From contig CM053266.1 in the NCBI GenBank assembly GCA_028583415.1, positions 7,883,217 through 7,947,216 on the forward strand: a stretch of 64,000 nt of DNA, given 5' to 3'. How positions within the stretch are numbered: the stretch's first letter is position 1; the number at the start of each line of letters is the position of its first letter. Shown here piece after piece: positions 12,475-25,088 of the stretch. The stretch comes from Protea cynaroides. Taxonomy: Eukaryota > Streptophyta > Magnoliopsida > Proteales > Proteaceae. The position numbers and the translations under genes are program-made. The notes beneath the pieces were generated by a model. That model was not told where the DNA came from, made no database searches, and saw only the letters and a program-made list of their open reading frames with translations.

Positions 12475-13480
12475 TAAGCAACCCATTTTTGTCATTCTCA
12501 GTTGAACAAAGTCTTATTGGAGTGTAAACAGCAAAGAGGGAGAAGTGAGAGAAATTTAAGAAAATACAAGGGAGGTGAGTGAAACTCTCTAAAAAATGAT
12601 AGTCGATTAGCCCCGAATGCTCTCTATAAGTGTTTTGAGAATAACTGAGATGATCCCCAGTGTGTAGAAGCCTAAGTGAAACCATACGGTAAGTCGATGA
12701 ATCCCAATGTCAGGTTTGAATTTTGGCTGCTACTTTGAGATGATTTTCAGCAGGCCCCATAGTAAGAACATGGGCTGCAACCTACATGAATGCATAGGAC
12801 ATGAAAATACCTTCAAAATGAGATCAGAATCGCTCAATTCGGATGTCAAACGAAGAAGATATGGTGATTTTCATCCAGAAAAAGGAATAAGGGTATTTTC
12901 TAAAAATTAGTAATATATCTAGGGGCTTGCATGCAAATTATCATAAGTTTAATTATTTAAACTTCATCTTCTCATGTCTTGCTCATCCGACGTCGAAATG
13001 AGGTGATTCCAGTGCCATTATTCTTCATTTGTGGTGCTCTACAAAGTGGATGTGAAGAATTCTAGGTAGAGATCTCCGAGGCATCCCATGCAGAGTCGCT
13101 AGTTGGATTATCGTAAATTGGCCTGTTTAAACTTTAGAAATTCATAAGTTGACTATTTTACATCCAAATCAAGTGATTCAAGCTCTAGTATTCTTCATTT
13201 TTAGTGTTTTACAAAGTAAATGTAGAAAATTTAAGGTAGAGACTGTCAAAAGATTCCATGTAGAATGACAGCTAAAATGGCCTACGAAATGATAAAGAGA
13301 GAAAACCAATCTTGGCCCAATCCAGCTCAACCCATATTAGTTTAACCTAGTCAACTCATGTCGGTCCAACCCAAACAAGTTAGTCCAGCTCAGTCAACCT
13401 TGAACGGAACAACTTAGCCCAAACCAGTCCGGATCAAACCGGTTCAGTCCCATGTGCATATACTTTACACATGTGTTATT

Positions 13481-15776
13481 ATATTTGTCACACCCCAATT
13501 CTGCACCATTCAGAACGGTGTGATGAACCGCTAATTAACCAACGGTTCAACCAGGATCTCTAATAGGCGGTATCTATTAAAAATAAAACCATGCACATCC
13601 ACAACCATAATCAGAATAATACACAATAGCGGAAGTCTTATATTAAATGAACTGAGCATTCTAAATGTAATAATCATAATTAAAATATCAAATTATTGTT
13701 GTATCAACTCAGACATAAGTAAATAAAATATCAATTACATCTTTTATAAATCCAAATAAAAATCCTAATAGAACACCCATAAGTTGCACTCGCATGAGGG
13801 GTCATGCGTATCCTCTAAGTCTTCAGCCTCCATCTCAGCAAAACGCGCATACACCGAATCATTTATATAATCTATAACTGTGGTACCTGCATCATCAACT
13901 AAAATATTTGATGTCGAGAGGGTGAGCACATATCAAGGCTCAGTGAGCAAATAAAATAATACAACAAACATATGCATGCACTCAATTCATATCTTTGGTC
14001 TGGTAAATAAGTTTGCAATGTGCTACAGAAAGGATAGGTGGCCGTCGCACCTCTATACATGAAGGTGTGAAGCCGCCCAAATAACCTGGTTACTCGTCGT
14101 CCCACATGCACCCATCATGGAATTGAGATAGAGCTAAAGTGCTGAGGCTCGGCCTATGACACTTCCCCTGATACTCTACCCATACCAACACGTAAGCCCC
14201 TGCTGGCAAGGGCTTGCAAACTGGGCTCGCAACTAACCAATCCTAATGCCAATCAGTGTATCCAAGGCCTCACCCCAGCATCCCTCAATACATCCATAGA
14301 GATAGGGCTAAGGCCCCCCGACAGAGTCAGAGACTACATGGTCCGAGACCACCTCCCCTCATACCCTACGACGTAATAGTTCCGCTAAGGTAATGGCGAT
14401 ATGACGATGTCAGTGGAAAAGACTTGAGTTAGAGATAGAGCTAGAGTGCTGAGGCCCCGCCTATGACACCTCCCCCTGATACTCGCTCGCATCAAGCACA
14501 CAAACCACACACATACATCCACATGCCTATTCCTATCATCATCATCATCATCATCATTTCATAAATAATAAATAAATATGCATGAACAGTAATAATAGAA
14601 ATATTGGATGACATGTTGAATGCACATAACAATCATACACGCATAAAATCATTCATGGCATTGGACTCAAGAATAAAACAGTTTATTATTAACCAATTAG
14701 TTTAGGTCTTGTTCCCTCACTTTTACTTGATCGTAGGTCCTCTTTCAAGCTTTAAGAATCAACTATATATCGATGTTATATCACTAGAAGACCTAACCAA
14801 GTCGATAGAATTTAATTAGAATTAATTTGGACTTTAGAAAGCATGCTGTTAACTGGGGATCGATGCTAGGGTCGGAGGTTCCATCGACCCTAGGTGCGAC
14901 CACCCCTATTCTGGACTTCTCGAACACTGGGGGTCGATGATCAGGGTCTGGTAGGGTCGATTGGCCATCGACCCCCCGTGCGACCCCCTGTGGGTTTTAT
15001 CAATTTTTCATCCTACAGTTCATTCTTCGTTTTTGGGGTCCTATGGCTTGCTTCTACAATCCATTCCACATATGTTCTATGGCCTAGAACCGTAGTTCAT
15101 TCACCTATATGGCTTTCATGATCTCCCCCCATAGTTTTCCATAAAAACCTAACCATGGGTGGATGATTTGGGTTTCTCCTAGATCATTCCCTCTTCTCTA
15201 TCTATTCTAAGGTCTGTAGAATTTCATGGAGATAGTATCCATACCTGAGAATTAGGCTTGTTCCTCTGAAGCCTTCTCTTTGATCTTCTTCTCCACTTTC
15301 CTTCTCTTCTCTTTCTCTTCTCCTTCCCTTCTCTTTCTCTCAATCCAACTAGGGTTCTAAAAGGAGTGAAAGATGCTTAGGGATGTCCTATTTATAGAGT
15401 AGAAACTCCCAAAATAAGTCCCATTGAGATTAGGAAGGAATCCCATTGAAATTAGGAAAGTTTCCTAATTTTTGGTTCGTGCTGTTTTTACTGATTACCG
15501 GGGGTCGATGGGGGGGGTTGAAGATCCCGTCGACCCCTGGTTCTTTAAATGTTTGACCCCCGGTATAAAACTGGGGGTCTGACTTTTATACTTGGGGGGT
15601 CCGACCCTCCCTTGCTGGGTATGCGACCCTCCCCCTATTTCTAGTGTTTTTGAGTCAGTTTAATACCTGGGATCGTGATCTCCTTCACGCACTTGATCCA
15701 TTTGGCTCGACCATGATGGGTAGACCTAGTTCAAGGTGGTATGACCGGGTTAGTTCGATACGGGTCTTACAATATT
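13481..15776 (-). mobile_element. Solo LTR (13486-15771) with target duplication ATATT
   Basis: The ends are TGTCACACCCC and GGGTCTTACA, and ATATT is duplicated at 13481-13485 and 15772-15776. The minus-strand TATA-like box is at about 15388-15397. The GGGTCGA words form two clusters (14866-14990 and 15500-15630), the same arrangement as in the young full-length elements. A trinucleotide ATC run lies at 14534-14558. It is the closest solo relative of the 33310-57144 family but lacks that family's AAAGGTTAACGTTTATTG insertions. Confidence 0.93.
13765..13898 (-). CDS. LTR-encoded pol-tail exon in a solo LTR
   Basis: The 134-nt frame runs from the acceptor AATATTTTAG to TAG, with VDDAGTTV near the start and EDTHDPSCECN near the end. 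The T-run before the AG is one base shorter than in other copies, which shifts any upstream frame but not this one. That is what an intron-exon border predicts. Confidence 0.6.
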
Positions 15777-16500
15777 GCCATATGTTATATAGTAATGCAT
15801 ATGTATATTATCATATATATTATTTATATATTATATATATACTTTGGTGGAAATTTGAGAGGATGGAAAATAGGAAAGAAATGGGCTGATTTCTAAATAG
15901 AAAGAATTGGGAAAAGGAAAAGAGAAAATCTGCCATAAGGAAAGAGAGAGAAAAGGATTAACTGGATTATGAAAGAGAGAGAGAGAGAGAGCCGTGACAA
16001 AAAAAAGGAAAATCTAATAAAAAAGGGAAAGAGCCGATAAAAGGAAAAAAGAAAGAAAGAGGAAGACCGAATAGAGAGATAGAGAGAGTCGGTGGAGAGA
16101 GGGAGAAATAAAAATAGAAAAAAAATCAAAAGGGGAAGACCGAATAGAGAGAGAGAGTTGGTGGGGAGAATTGGAGAAAATAAGGAAAAAAAAATATAGA
16201 AAAAGGAAAGAATAGAAAAGGAGAGACTCGATGGAGAAAACTTGGAAAGAAACTAAAAAAAGGGAAAAAGAAAAAAGGAAAGGAGAAGAGTCGGTGGACT
16301 CTAAAGGGAAGGAAAAAAAATCAGAAATCTAAAAAAGGGCTGAGAGAGAATAGATTCAATGGGAGAACCATTGAGATCAAGAAAGAGAGAGCAAAGCATG
16401 AAAGAAGATCGAGGAGGACGATAGAGAGCTGAGCACGGCAGAAAGAAAGCAGAGAACTTAGAGGAAGAAGAAGGAGAAGAAGAACCCGAGGTAGGTTCTC
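15777..16500 (+). repeat. Purine-rich strand-asymmetric tract
   Basis: The plus strand is almost all A and G in GAAA, GAGA and GGAAA words, with GA-repeat runs near 15974-15990. It ends with GAGGTAGGTTCTCC, which could be a splice donor. It resembles the purine-rich leader that follows the TATA box in the LTRs but is much longer. No gene is visible. Confidence 0.6.
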
Positions 16501-17120
16501 CCCTAGTTTGCTTTATTTCTGTTTGTTTACATATCACCATTCATTCTACCTCCACCCAACTTGTTATAGCACTACGCAGCTGCCACCATGCACCTCCATC
16601 ACCACTCCATGTTGCCTACCTACATACCAATATCCCAATTTAAACCCGCTCATTCCATCTGCACCCTGCAAAACCCGATAAACCAATACCTGCTACTCCA
16701 CCGACCAACACCACCTAAGCTTCCATGCATTCACCCAGTATCCACCCTTCAAAGCCGCACCATGATACCTGCTGAAACCCTAACCAAACTCATCTAATCA
16801 GACCACCTCAACACCTAACTCCTCTTACCTGTAAGCCTGCTCTTCATTCCAAGCCACCTCCTACTGGAAACCCAAAGTCAACACCAATCTGGACCAATAT
16901 CCCACCATTGCTGCCACCATGAATGCTGCACCCTACCTACAGCCGATCAATTCTCTCCTCATCCAGCCCTTATCTCTCAACCATTGATATAATCTATCCT
17001 TTAATCTAGTGACATTAATATGATTAATTTTAGCAATGTGATGTTGAAATTTAGTATGATTAATTTGTCCATATGATTTGACTTTTAAGTGATTGATCCA
17101 ACCATGCTGGAATTTAATAT
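16501..17120. other. No recognised gene
   Basis: The sequence is C-rich on the plus strand, with one short open frame (16588-16797) that has no recognisable motif. It is probably part of the same unclassified element as the purine tract. Confidence 0.3.
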
Positions 17121-18260
17121 GTTTAATCATACCATGCTTGGATCTAATGAAATTGATCCGATTATGGCATTATGTAGATGTGATGAAATTGATCCAATTA
17201 TGGTATTGTGTGGAAATTGATTGGAATTGATCCGATTATGGCATTGTAATGAAATTGAAATTGATCCGATTATGACATTGTGATGAAATTGATAGTTGAT
17301 CTGATCATATATGGAATTGTGATGAAGATGAAATTGATCCGATTATGGCATTGTATGGAATTGTAATGAAATTGAAATTGATCCGATTATGGAATTTTTG
17401 ATGAAATTGATCGATCCCATATGCTTGAAATTATGATATAAATAAAATTGGACCATTGATATATGAATTTGATGTGATTGAATTATGACCATTGATCTTG
17501 AATTTAATGTGAATAAATCATGGCCTTTGATTTAGGATTTTTAATGTGAATGAAATCTAGACAATTGATGATTGAATTCAATGTGATTAAAAATATGGCA
17601 ATGTGATGTTGAATTTTTACATGATTAAATCTTAGCCATTGATCTATAGTTTCTAATATGATTAATTTTGAGCCATTGGAAGATTGATTTTTATTTGGAT
17701 CATGAGAGAATATTAATTGTGAGCCATTGGATGTTTAATTTTGATTTGGATCTTATAATGAAATGAATCTAGCCATTGATCATGAGTGATATAAAATATA
17801 GACCATTAGGTCTTGATCATGAGCATCTTATTTGAATCTGAACCATTGGATTGACATCATTAGTGATATAAATGAATCTGGACCATCAGATTGTCTTGAC
17901 GATTGATGTAAATGAATATGAATGGTTGGATTATGATTTTGAATGATTTGAACCAATGGATCTTGATTATGAATGATTTAGAGGAATTTGAATGGATAGA
18001 TTATCATTTGAGTAATATGAATCGTTGGATCTTGATTATGATTGATTTAGAGGAATTTGAATGGATGATTTATCATTTGGAATGATATGAGCCGTTGGAT
18101 CTTTATTGTGAGTGATTTTGATTGATCTGAACGATTGGATTACCATCTTGAGTGATTTGAACCGTTGGATTATATTTTTTAGTGATTTAATTGAATTTGA
18201 ACGGTTGGATTGACCTCATGGATGTTTTAAGTGAATCAGAACCATCGATCGAATATGATC
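17121..18260. repeat. Degenerate tandem repeats built on an ATTGATCCGATTATGG-type unit
   Basis: In 17121-17420 units of roughly 30-45 bp with TTGATCCGATTATGGCATTGT recur. From 17450 to 18260 the theme drifts to CCATTGATCTTGAAT and then GAACCGTTGGATCTTGATT. The gradual change suggests an old satellite-like expansion. Confidence 0.7.
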
Positions 18261-18786
18261 TTGATCACATTGATGATGATCGATTACATCAAATCTAAGT
18301 AGTCGATCAAATATGATCTTGGTCACATTGTTGATGATCGATGATTGATCAATGCTCTCACATGTTTGTTGTTATATTGATTCACATGCTTTATTGCTAT
18401 ACTTAAAATGATATATGCTGTTACTTGCCATATTTGAATGCTATTTATTGTTAGCAATAACTTAATTTCTGCAACACCCTAGTCGAACTGCCATATCTGT
18501 ACACATAGAAGACATATTAGGTGTGGGAATGTGCATGTAGATACCCACATTCACGGAAAGATTAAGAATAAAAATGATAAATTTTAATCAAGATATATGA
18601 AGCCTAGCCCAACAAATGCCAAATTAGGGTTTTAGGTCAAGGGTAGCTTAGGATGATCCTTACCCCTCAGCTCATTTTCCTCTAGGAAGCAGAGAACAAG
18701 ATAGGTATGATGTGAATCGAACCATAGAGCATTTAGCTTCCACACCTTGATATTGAAAGAAGAACATGAATGAACCGCATTTCGAA
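18261..18786. other. No gene; AT-rich spacer of an unclassified element
   Basis: It contains short inverted GATCGATCAAATATGATC words (18250-18330) and otherwise nothing recognisable. Confidence 0.3.
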
Positions 18787-18830
18787 CTACGTAGATCCTG
18801 ATTCTTAGGGAAGCACCCTAAGATACGTAG
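18787..18830. other. Two-stem hairpin of the CTACGTA...TACGTAG type
   Basis: The outer stem CTACGTA (18787-18793)/TACGTAG (18824-18830) encloses the inner stem CTTAGGG/CCCTAAG with loop AAGCA. The framing text (CGAACTACGT, CCTGATT, ATACGTAGGCA) recurs near 19339-19386 and 19611-19656. From memory, similar text is common in Tat/Ogre-type gypsy elements; I cannot verify that here. Confidence 0.5.
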
Positions 18831-18879
18831 GCAGTTTGGAGAGATTCCCAAACACGAAATCATATACCCTTTCTCCCCG

Positions 18880-19330
18880 AGAGTAGAGAGACATATTGCC
18901 TCCCGAGAGTAAAGAGAGATAGATTGCTACCTGAGAGTAGAGAGAGACAGATTGCTCCCCGAGAGTAGAGAGAGACAGATTGCTCCCCGAGAGTAGAGAG
19001 AGACAAATTGCTCTCTGAGAGTAGAAAGAGACAGATTGCTCCCTGAGAGTAGAGAAATAGATTGCTCCTTGAGAGTAGAGAGACAGATTGCTCCCTGAGA
19101 GTAGAAAGAGACAGATTGCTCCTCGAGAGTAGAAGGAGACAGATTGCTCCCCAAGAGTAGAAATAAACAGATTGCTCCTCGAGAGTATAAAGAGACAAAT
19201 TGCTCCTCAAAAGTAGAGAGACAGATTGCTACCCAAGAGTAGAGAGAAACAGATTTCTCCCCGAGAGTAGAGAGAAACAGGATGCTCCCCGAAAGTTGAG
19301 AGAGACGGATTGCTCCCCGAGAGTATCAAA
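18880..19330. repeat. Minisatellite, about sixteen copies of a 26-29 bp unit
   Basis: The unit is close to GAGAGTAGAGAGAGACAG followed by ATTGCTCCCC. Copies vary by a few bases and by 1-4 bp in length. The Ser/Leu-rich open frames on the minus strand are translations of the repeat. Confidence 0.95.
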
Positions 19331-20190
19331 ACATCCCAACGAACTACATTGTACCTGATTTTTAGGACCTCTGAAATACGTAGGCAACTTAGAGGACCTC
19401 TCCAAGTACGGTACCACATCTTAGTATCCTTAGGTCCTCCATATCCATGTCTATATTTATATCCATATCCATATTCACTTCAATCCACATTAGGTTATCT
19501 CTAAATTCAATCTTAGTCATCTATTAAGCATAAACTTCAACTTGAACAGTTGAATCTAAGAAATCTTAATCATAAATCACATCCATAAACCTTAATCACA
19601 TTCCGTTCGAACTATGTTATGGACTTGATTTTTAGAATTGGAATACGTAGGCATTTTGAGATGTTTTGGACGTCCCAGATTCAGTCCAACACCGAACCAT
19701 CTTTGGTTCGGTTCATTGTATATTACTTTTCTTGTTTATTTATTTTGAGAACATGTTCAGCTAAATCCTAGGTTAAAATAATTTAGCAACTTGGCATAGG
19801 ATCCCCCATGAGCCCTAGTTATCATCCATTGACCATGAACAATTAGAACCATAGAGTCTGAGGAAAGTAAAATCACATAGGAGGCCAATTTTTGGATTGG
19901 GCAAATTTGGGTGCCTAACACCTTCCTAAACTATACCTTGAATATTTACCCATTCTCTGATAGATCAAAGCCAATATATTGGGTCCAATGAGTCAATAGA
20001 AGTTTTTTCTAATGATGAGACTACATTTTTATAAGTCCTAGACCTTAATCTAGGTGGCAACTCCAAATCATTTTTTCGTCCATTCAGAGATGGCTGGATA
20101 TATCCTTTGTCCTCACACCTGAGTTTAGTTCCCTCACTAAAGCATAAGTCTTTTGGCCAAGTTGATGCATGAAATGACAACATAACATTT
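19331..20190. other. Unclassified LTR-retrotransposon debris
   Basis: It holds the second and third copies of the CGAACTA...TACGTAGGCA motif and the words GGGTGCCTAACACCTTCC (about 19909) and AGGTGGCAACTCC (about 20052). I associate those with Tat-type gypsy elements from general knowledge. No open frame of note is present. Confidence 0.4.
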
Positions 20191-20850
20191 AATAGGTTAC
20201 ACCCTTGCAGAGATCCTTATTCCACTTCCATGGACTGACTGTGCCCCCATTAAGGTGTAACCAGGTATATGGCCGTGTCATGTACTCCCATACGCCACAC
20301 GATCATCTATCCTACAACACAATCATAACCACATTAATCAATTATTCATCATGGCATGTGCACACAGTAAATGAAACCATACTCTAGTATAAATCTCCTT
20401 TCTACTCTCATAGACTGACAGTGCCTCCACTAGAGCATAGAGTGCCAACATGGCGTGTGTATTGTACTCCCATATTCTACATGCTCATCATACATGGTCT
20501 CTTATAAGGCTGCACCTAGCAGTGAACCCTAACTCCTCACTCCCATGGTTTATCATGACTCCACTAAGGTATAGCTAATCCCAACATGATTCATGAGGTC
20601 ACTCGTTACATGAACCACCATACATGGGTGGCATCCCAACAGAGAACGGATCCCACTCCCATGGATCACTGTGTCTCCATTAAGATACTGGCACACCAAT
20701 ATGGTACATATGCCTGTACTCCAATAAATCACACACATCATCATACATAGTTATGCACACAATGACATCAACAATTGGAGAGGACCCTGGATCCCCACTC
20801 CTATGGATCACCGTGCCTCTACTAAGGTAACAACAACTACCAATATACAT
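20191..20850. repeat. Five degenerate copies of a CTCCCATGG-centred module
   Basis: A module like CACTCCCATGGATCACTGTG followed by CTCCACTAAGG begins near 20218, 20399, 20532, 20650 and 20791. Spacing is irregular, from 118 to 181 bp. Confidence 0.75.
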
Positions 20851-21277
20851 AGTTATAGTTATATACAAATGCATGAATAGTTATATATATTTCATTGGGT
20901 GACATGTTATGAAAGAAAAACAACAATAATATAAAACAAGCACATGCTCAAACTCTACATGACCCGACCCCTCACCTGTAGACACCAAAGGTGCTGCTGA
21001 GCCTTAAAGTCGACAGAAGGCTCTGTCCACTACCCTCAGTGTTTTACCTAATTTAATTAAATAAGCTTCATTAGGTTAGTGAACATCTTTTAAACTAGTA
21101 TGGACAAGTCCTAGAGTCCATGCACGGGTTCCAAGATATGCTGGGAACCAAAAGGATAGTCTTCTTAATCATTTCAATGTTTATAAGCCAATACAGACTT
21201 AACTAGCAGATAGAACTGGTTGGGCATTCCACCGGTACGTGATGCCAGTTAACACTTAGTCATTTCTTATGTATATT
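20851..21277 (-). mobile_element. Fragment of an older LTR
   Basis: GGGTGACATGTTAT and CCCTCACCTG occur in the order and spacing seen in the minus-orientation LTRs, but no LTR end is present. Confidence 0.35.
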
Positions 21278-21630
21278 TGTTACACCTTGATTCTGGATGA
21301 ACTAGAAGTGTGATGAACCGTCATAAGAACCAACGATTCAAGCCAGGATCACATAAGACTGTGCCAATCATCACATCTTAATAATCAGAGATAATAAAAT
21401 AAATAATAGAAATTATATTAATAAAATGAGTATCTAAAATGATAAGTAAATAATAAACCAGTTATCTCCAAGTAACCAAAATATAATTAATATTTATTAC
21501 AAGTACCAAAATACAAAAGTTAACCACTAAGCGTAGACATAGTTGAAACACTCGCATGATGAGTCATACTCGTTTTCAACAGCTTACTCATCCATAGTTG
21601 TCACATGTCCATACGTTGGCGCACTAATAA
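21278..21630 (-). mobile_element. Terminal 350 bp of an LTR, minus orientation
   Basis: It starts TGTTACACC, the usual LTR end with two substitutions. It stops inside the tail exon, of which the minus strand keeps the closing part (DSSCECFNYVYA then stop) after one internal TAA. At 21630 it abuts a plus-orientation LTR start. Confidence 0.7.
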
Positions 21631-23658
21631 TATAAGACCTGTACTTTACTAATCCGATCTTGTTATCTTATATTAGGTCTTCCTATCATGGTCGGACCAA
21701 GCTGACCAAGTGCGTGAAGAAAACAAAAGGCTAGGTATGTAATTTGAATAAAAAATCATCTAACTGAGACGTGTGGTCACATACCTAAACAGGTGTGGTC
21801 GACTACACTTCAGAATATTGAGACCACTCAAATCTGAGACGTATGGTCACAGTTTTGAGACATATGGTCGATGGATATTGTGACCCCACATGCGACCACA
21901 CGATGGTATACTGACTCCAAAATTAGGAAACCTTCCTAATCAAAGTGAAACTTTATATGGATGTTTTTCTCTATATAAAGGATGTCCCTTAGTCTCTTTC
22001 ACTCTTTTAGAATCTAAACTGAAAGCGAGAGGAAGAGAGGAGTAGGAAGAGAAGGAGAATTGGAGAGGAAGACTAGGAGAAGGAACTGCAGAGAAAGCTT
22101 TGGTTCTACAATAAGTTTAAGGTATGGAATCATTTCCTACATTAATTGAATGTCTAGAATAGGTTATGGTGGAGAGATTGATTCAAAGTAAGATCTCAAT
22201 CCTAAGACCTTGGACAAAACTCTAAGAGATCCTTGGAGGGAATCTATTAGGGTGAAGGATGATGTAAAAGTATGAATTTTAAGCCATAGAACAATCATAG
22301 GAAGGATCATAGTGATAAACTAAGGAATTAAAACATGAAGTTATTGCATTGAGAGTGGAAAAGTCGACCAACACTTGTGTGGTCACAGTTTGATCGACCA
22401 CATGAGGCACATGTGTCGACCACATGCCCTCGGGAAGGTTCCAGGGAGGGTGTGGTCGCATGTGTATGGTCGCATGATATGCGACCATAATTATCGACCC
22501 CACACCCTACGATCGTAGAAATTGAGACCACAGGTGCAGTCACACCTGCAACCACTCAACTTCTGGAGGTCTGTTTGATTCTAGGTTAGATCATTGACTA
22601 CTGTAATTTGATGAACTTGAACCCTAACTTAGAACTTACAAATTTCTTAGGTTTCCAAGAGGTTTAAGAGTGAGTTAAGAAGCTTGAAGAAGATTGAACG
22701 TTTCTAGCAGGTGAGAAAACATAACCTAAACTAACTGACTAATAATAAATTGTTTATTTTTATTGGGTCTAATGCCATGATTGATTCTATGCTTGTATGC
22801 TTGTAATGTGCATCTCACATGTCATCTAATATTCCTGTAATTACTGTTCATGCATATTTATTTCTATCAATTTATAATATGATGATGATGATGATGCTAG
22901 GAATAGGCATGTGATTGTATGTGTGTGGTTGGTGTACTTGATACGAGTGGAGCATCAGGGAGAGGATTTGACATTGTGGTTCAACCTGGTCACCAGACTC
23001 TAGCTCTATCTCTACTCAAGTCTTGTTTACTAACATCATCGTATCGTCTTACCTTAGCAGAACTATTACAGCATAAGGCATCAGGGGAGGTGGTCTTGGA
23101 CCATGTAGTCTTTGATTCTGTTGGGGGGCCTTAGCGCTATCTCTATGGATGTATTGAAGGATGCTGGGGTGAGGCCTTGGATATATTGGATGACATTTAG
23201 GATTGGTTAGTTGCGAGTCAAGTTTGCAAGATCTCGCCAATAGGGGCTTACGTGTTGGTATGGGTAAGGCATCAGGGGAAGTGTTGGCGGTGTTTGATCA
23301 GGACACTTTAACTCTATCTCTATTCCATGGTGGGTGCATTTGGGATGGCAATGGTGTTTGATCCATTGGGCGGATTCACACACTCATGTATAGAGTTGAA
23401 GTGGCTGCCAATCCTTTCTATAGCATATTACAAACTTAAAAACCAGACCAAAGATCGGAATTGAATGCATGCATATGTTTGTTGCATTGTTTTATTTGCT
23501 CACTGAGCCATAATGTGTGCTCACCCTTTTCGACGTCGAATATTTTTAGTTGTTGATGTAGGTCCTACCGTTGAAGATTACATGAACACGTCGACATATG
23601 GACACGTAGAGGCGATAGATGTGGAAGCTATGGAAGAGGCGTGTGATCTGTCGTGCGA
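21631..23658 (+). mobile_element. LTR, plus orientation, lacking its last 330 bp
   Basis: It starts TATAAGACCTG (usual TGTAAGACC). It has GGTCG words (21770-21905 and 22375-22555), a TATA-like tatataaa at about 21975, donor AAG|GTATGG near 22120, acceptor TTCTTAG|GTTT near 22651 and donor CAG|GTGAG near 22710. The tail exon begins at 23550 and breaks off at 23658. Confidence 0.75.
23550..23658 (+). pseudogene. Truncated LTR-encoded tail exon
   Basis: After TATTTTTAG the frame reads PTVEDYMNTSTYGHVEA and on to DLSC. The LTR is then replaced by an inverted LTR fragment before the Cys-rich end and stop codon. Confidence 0.5.
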
Positions 23659-23838
23659 CCTTATGGTCGACCATACCTACCCAGGCATGCGACCTTAGGT
23701 CTATTTTTAGTGTTTTTAACTCGATTCTCATACCTGGTTTGTGATTTATCTTCACACGATCGGTCTACTTGGTCTAGGAATGATGGGAAGACCTAGTACG
23801 ATACGATTAGACCAAGTTAGTGGAGTGCGGGTCTTATA
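23659..23838 (-). mobile_element. U3 end of an LTR, minus orientation
   Basis: It ends GGGTCTTATA at 23838, directly followed by the polypurine tract (seen as CTCCCCCC) and the integrase 3' end on the same strand. It is therefore a true LTR/internal border of a minus-strand element. Confidence 0.75.
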
Positions 23839-25088
23839 ACTCCCCCCTTCTTATATAAATTTTGTCCTCAAAATTTGCACATACCTTCCGAGTTAAATTG
23901 GTGAGGATATTGCTTCCGCATAGCGTTCTCTTCTTCCTATGTAACTTCTTCTACATTTTGGCTTCTCCAAGTAACCTTAATGTGGTAAATGTTGTAGTTG
24001 CGAAGACGTTGCACCTTCCGGCTAGTGATCTCTAAAGGTACTACATCGAACGTCAAATCTTTAGTCAAATCTGATGGATCCGTTGTTAACACGTGTGTTG
24101 GATCTCTGATGCACTTCTTCAGTAATGAGATATGAAATACATCATGTACATTTGACATGGATGGTGGTAGTGCTAACTGATAATCGACTTTTTTACGTCT
24201 ATCTAGAACTTCATAAGGTCCAATATATCTGGTACACAGCTTTCCCTTCTGTCCAAACCTTTTCAAACCACGCATAGGAGATATTTTCAAAAATACCTTA
24301 TCACCTATAGTGAATTCGAGATCTCTGTGTCGATTATCTACATATTTCTTCAGATGGTTCTGAGCTATTTGGACTCTTTCCTTGATAATGTCGACTACTC
24401 GACAAGTCTCTTCAACAAACTCTGGTCCAATAATACTCCATTCTCTAACTTCATTCCAAAACAAAGGAGTTCAACATTTCCTACCATACAGTGCTTCATA
24501 GGGTGACATCTGTATAGTTGCTTGATAGCTGTTGTTATAAGCGAACTCAATCAATGGTAATTTTTCATCCCATGATCATTTGAAATCAATGACACAAGCT
24601 CGAAGCATATCTTCTAAAATCTGAATAGTATGCTCCAACTGTCCGTCTGTCTAAGGATGGAATGCAATACTAAACTTCAATGTTATACCCATAGCCTTTT
24701 GTAATCCTTTTCAAAACTTTGAGCTAAAGCGTGGGTCTCTGTTGGACACAATGCTTTCAGGTACACCATGTAATCAGACACTATTATCTACGTAAAGCTT
24801 AGCTAACCTCTCTAGGGTATACTGAGGTCGTATAGCTATGAAACGAGCTGTCTTGGTCAAATGATCCACAATCACCCAGACCACGTCAACTACTCAGGGA
24901 GTCAATGGTTACCCGGTGACAAAGTCCATAGTGATGCAGTCCCATTACCATGTTGGTTCTGGTAGTGGGTGCAATAATCCTGCAGGTCTTTGCCTTTCAG
25001 CCTTTACTTACTGATAATTCAAGCATTGAGATACAAATTTAGCTACATCCACTTTCATTCCTCTCCACTAATATAGTTTTTTCAGATC
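23839..25088 (-). pseudogene. Integrase and chromodomain fragment, left arm of the fold-back
   Basis: On the minus strand this runs from the integrase zinc region (YWWRG) through the core, with frame breaks, into an intact 175-codon stretch at 23937-24464. That stretch holds VFHISLLKK and a chromodomain-like end (EITSRKVQRLRNYNIYHIKV). A splice donor GGAAG|GTATGTG occurs at the end of pol, as in the other copies. At about 25088 the text switches abruptly to plus-strand RT sequence. Integrase inserts element DNA and the chromodomain guides target choice in this family; this fragment can do neither. Confidence 0.85.

Larger units (their letters stand above)
11871..13480 (-). mobile_element. Probable 5' LTR remnant of the old element
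   Basis: It has the position and base character of an LTR in minus orientation: the tail-exon position at 12036-12169, then a repeat-rich stretch, then GA-rich DNA. LTR ends are not visible. The last 200 bases hold Pro-rich degenerate repeats such as CCAACCCA. The solo LTR at 13486 sits in or next to it. Confidence 0.35.

Noticed and set aside
18860..19420. Ser/Leu-rich open frames on the minus strand and a CRISPR-like look
   Set aside because: They are translations of the 26-29 bp minisatellite. There are no unique spacers between repeats and the host is a plant.
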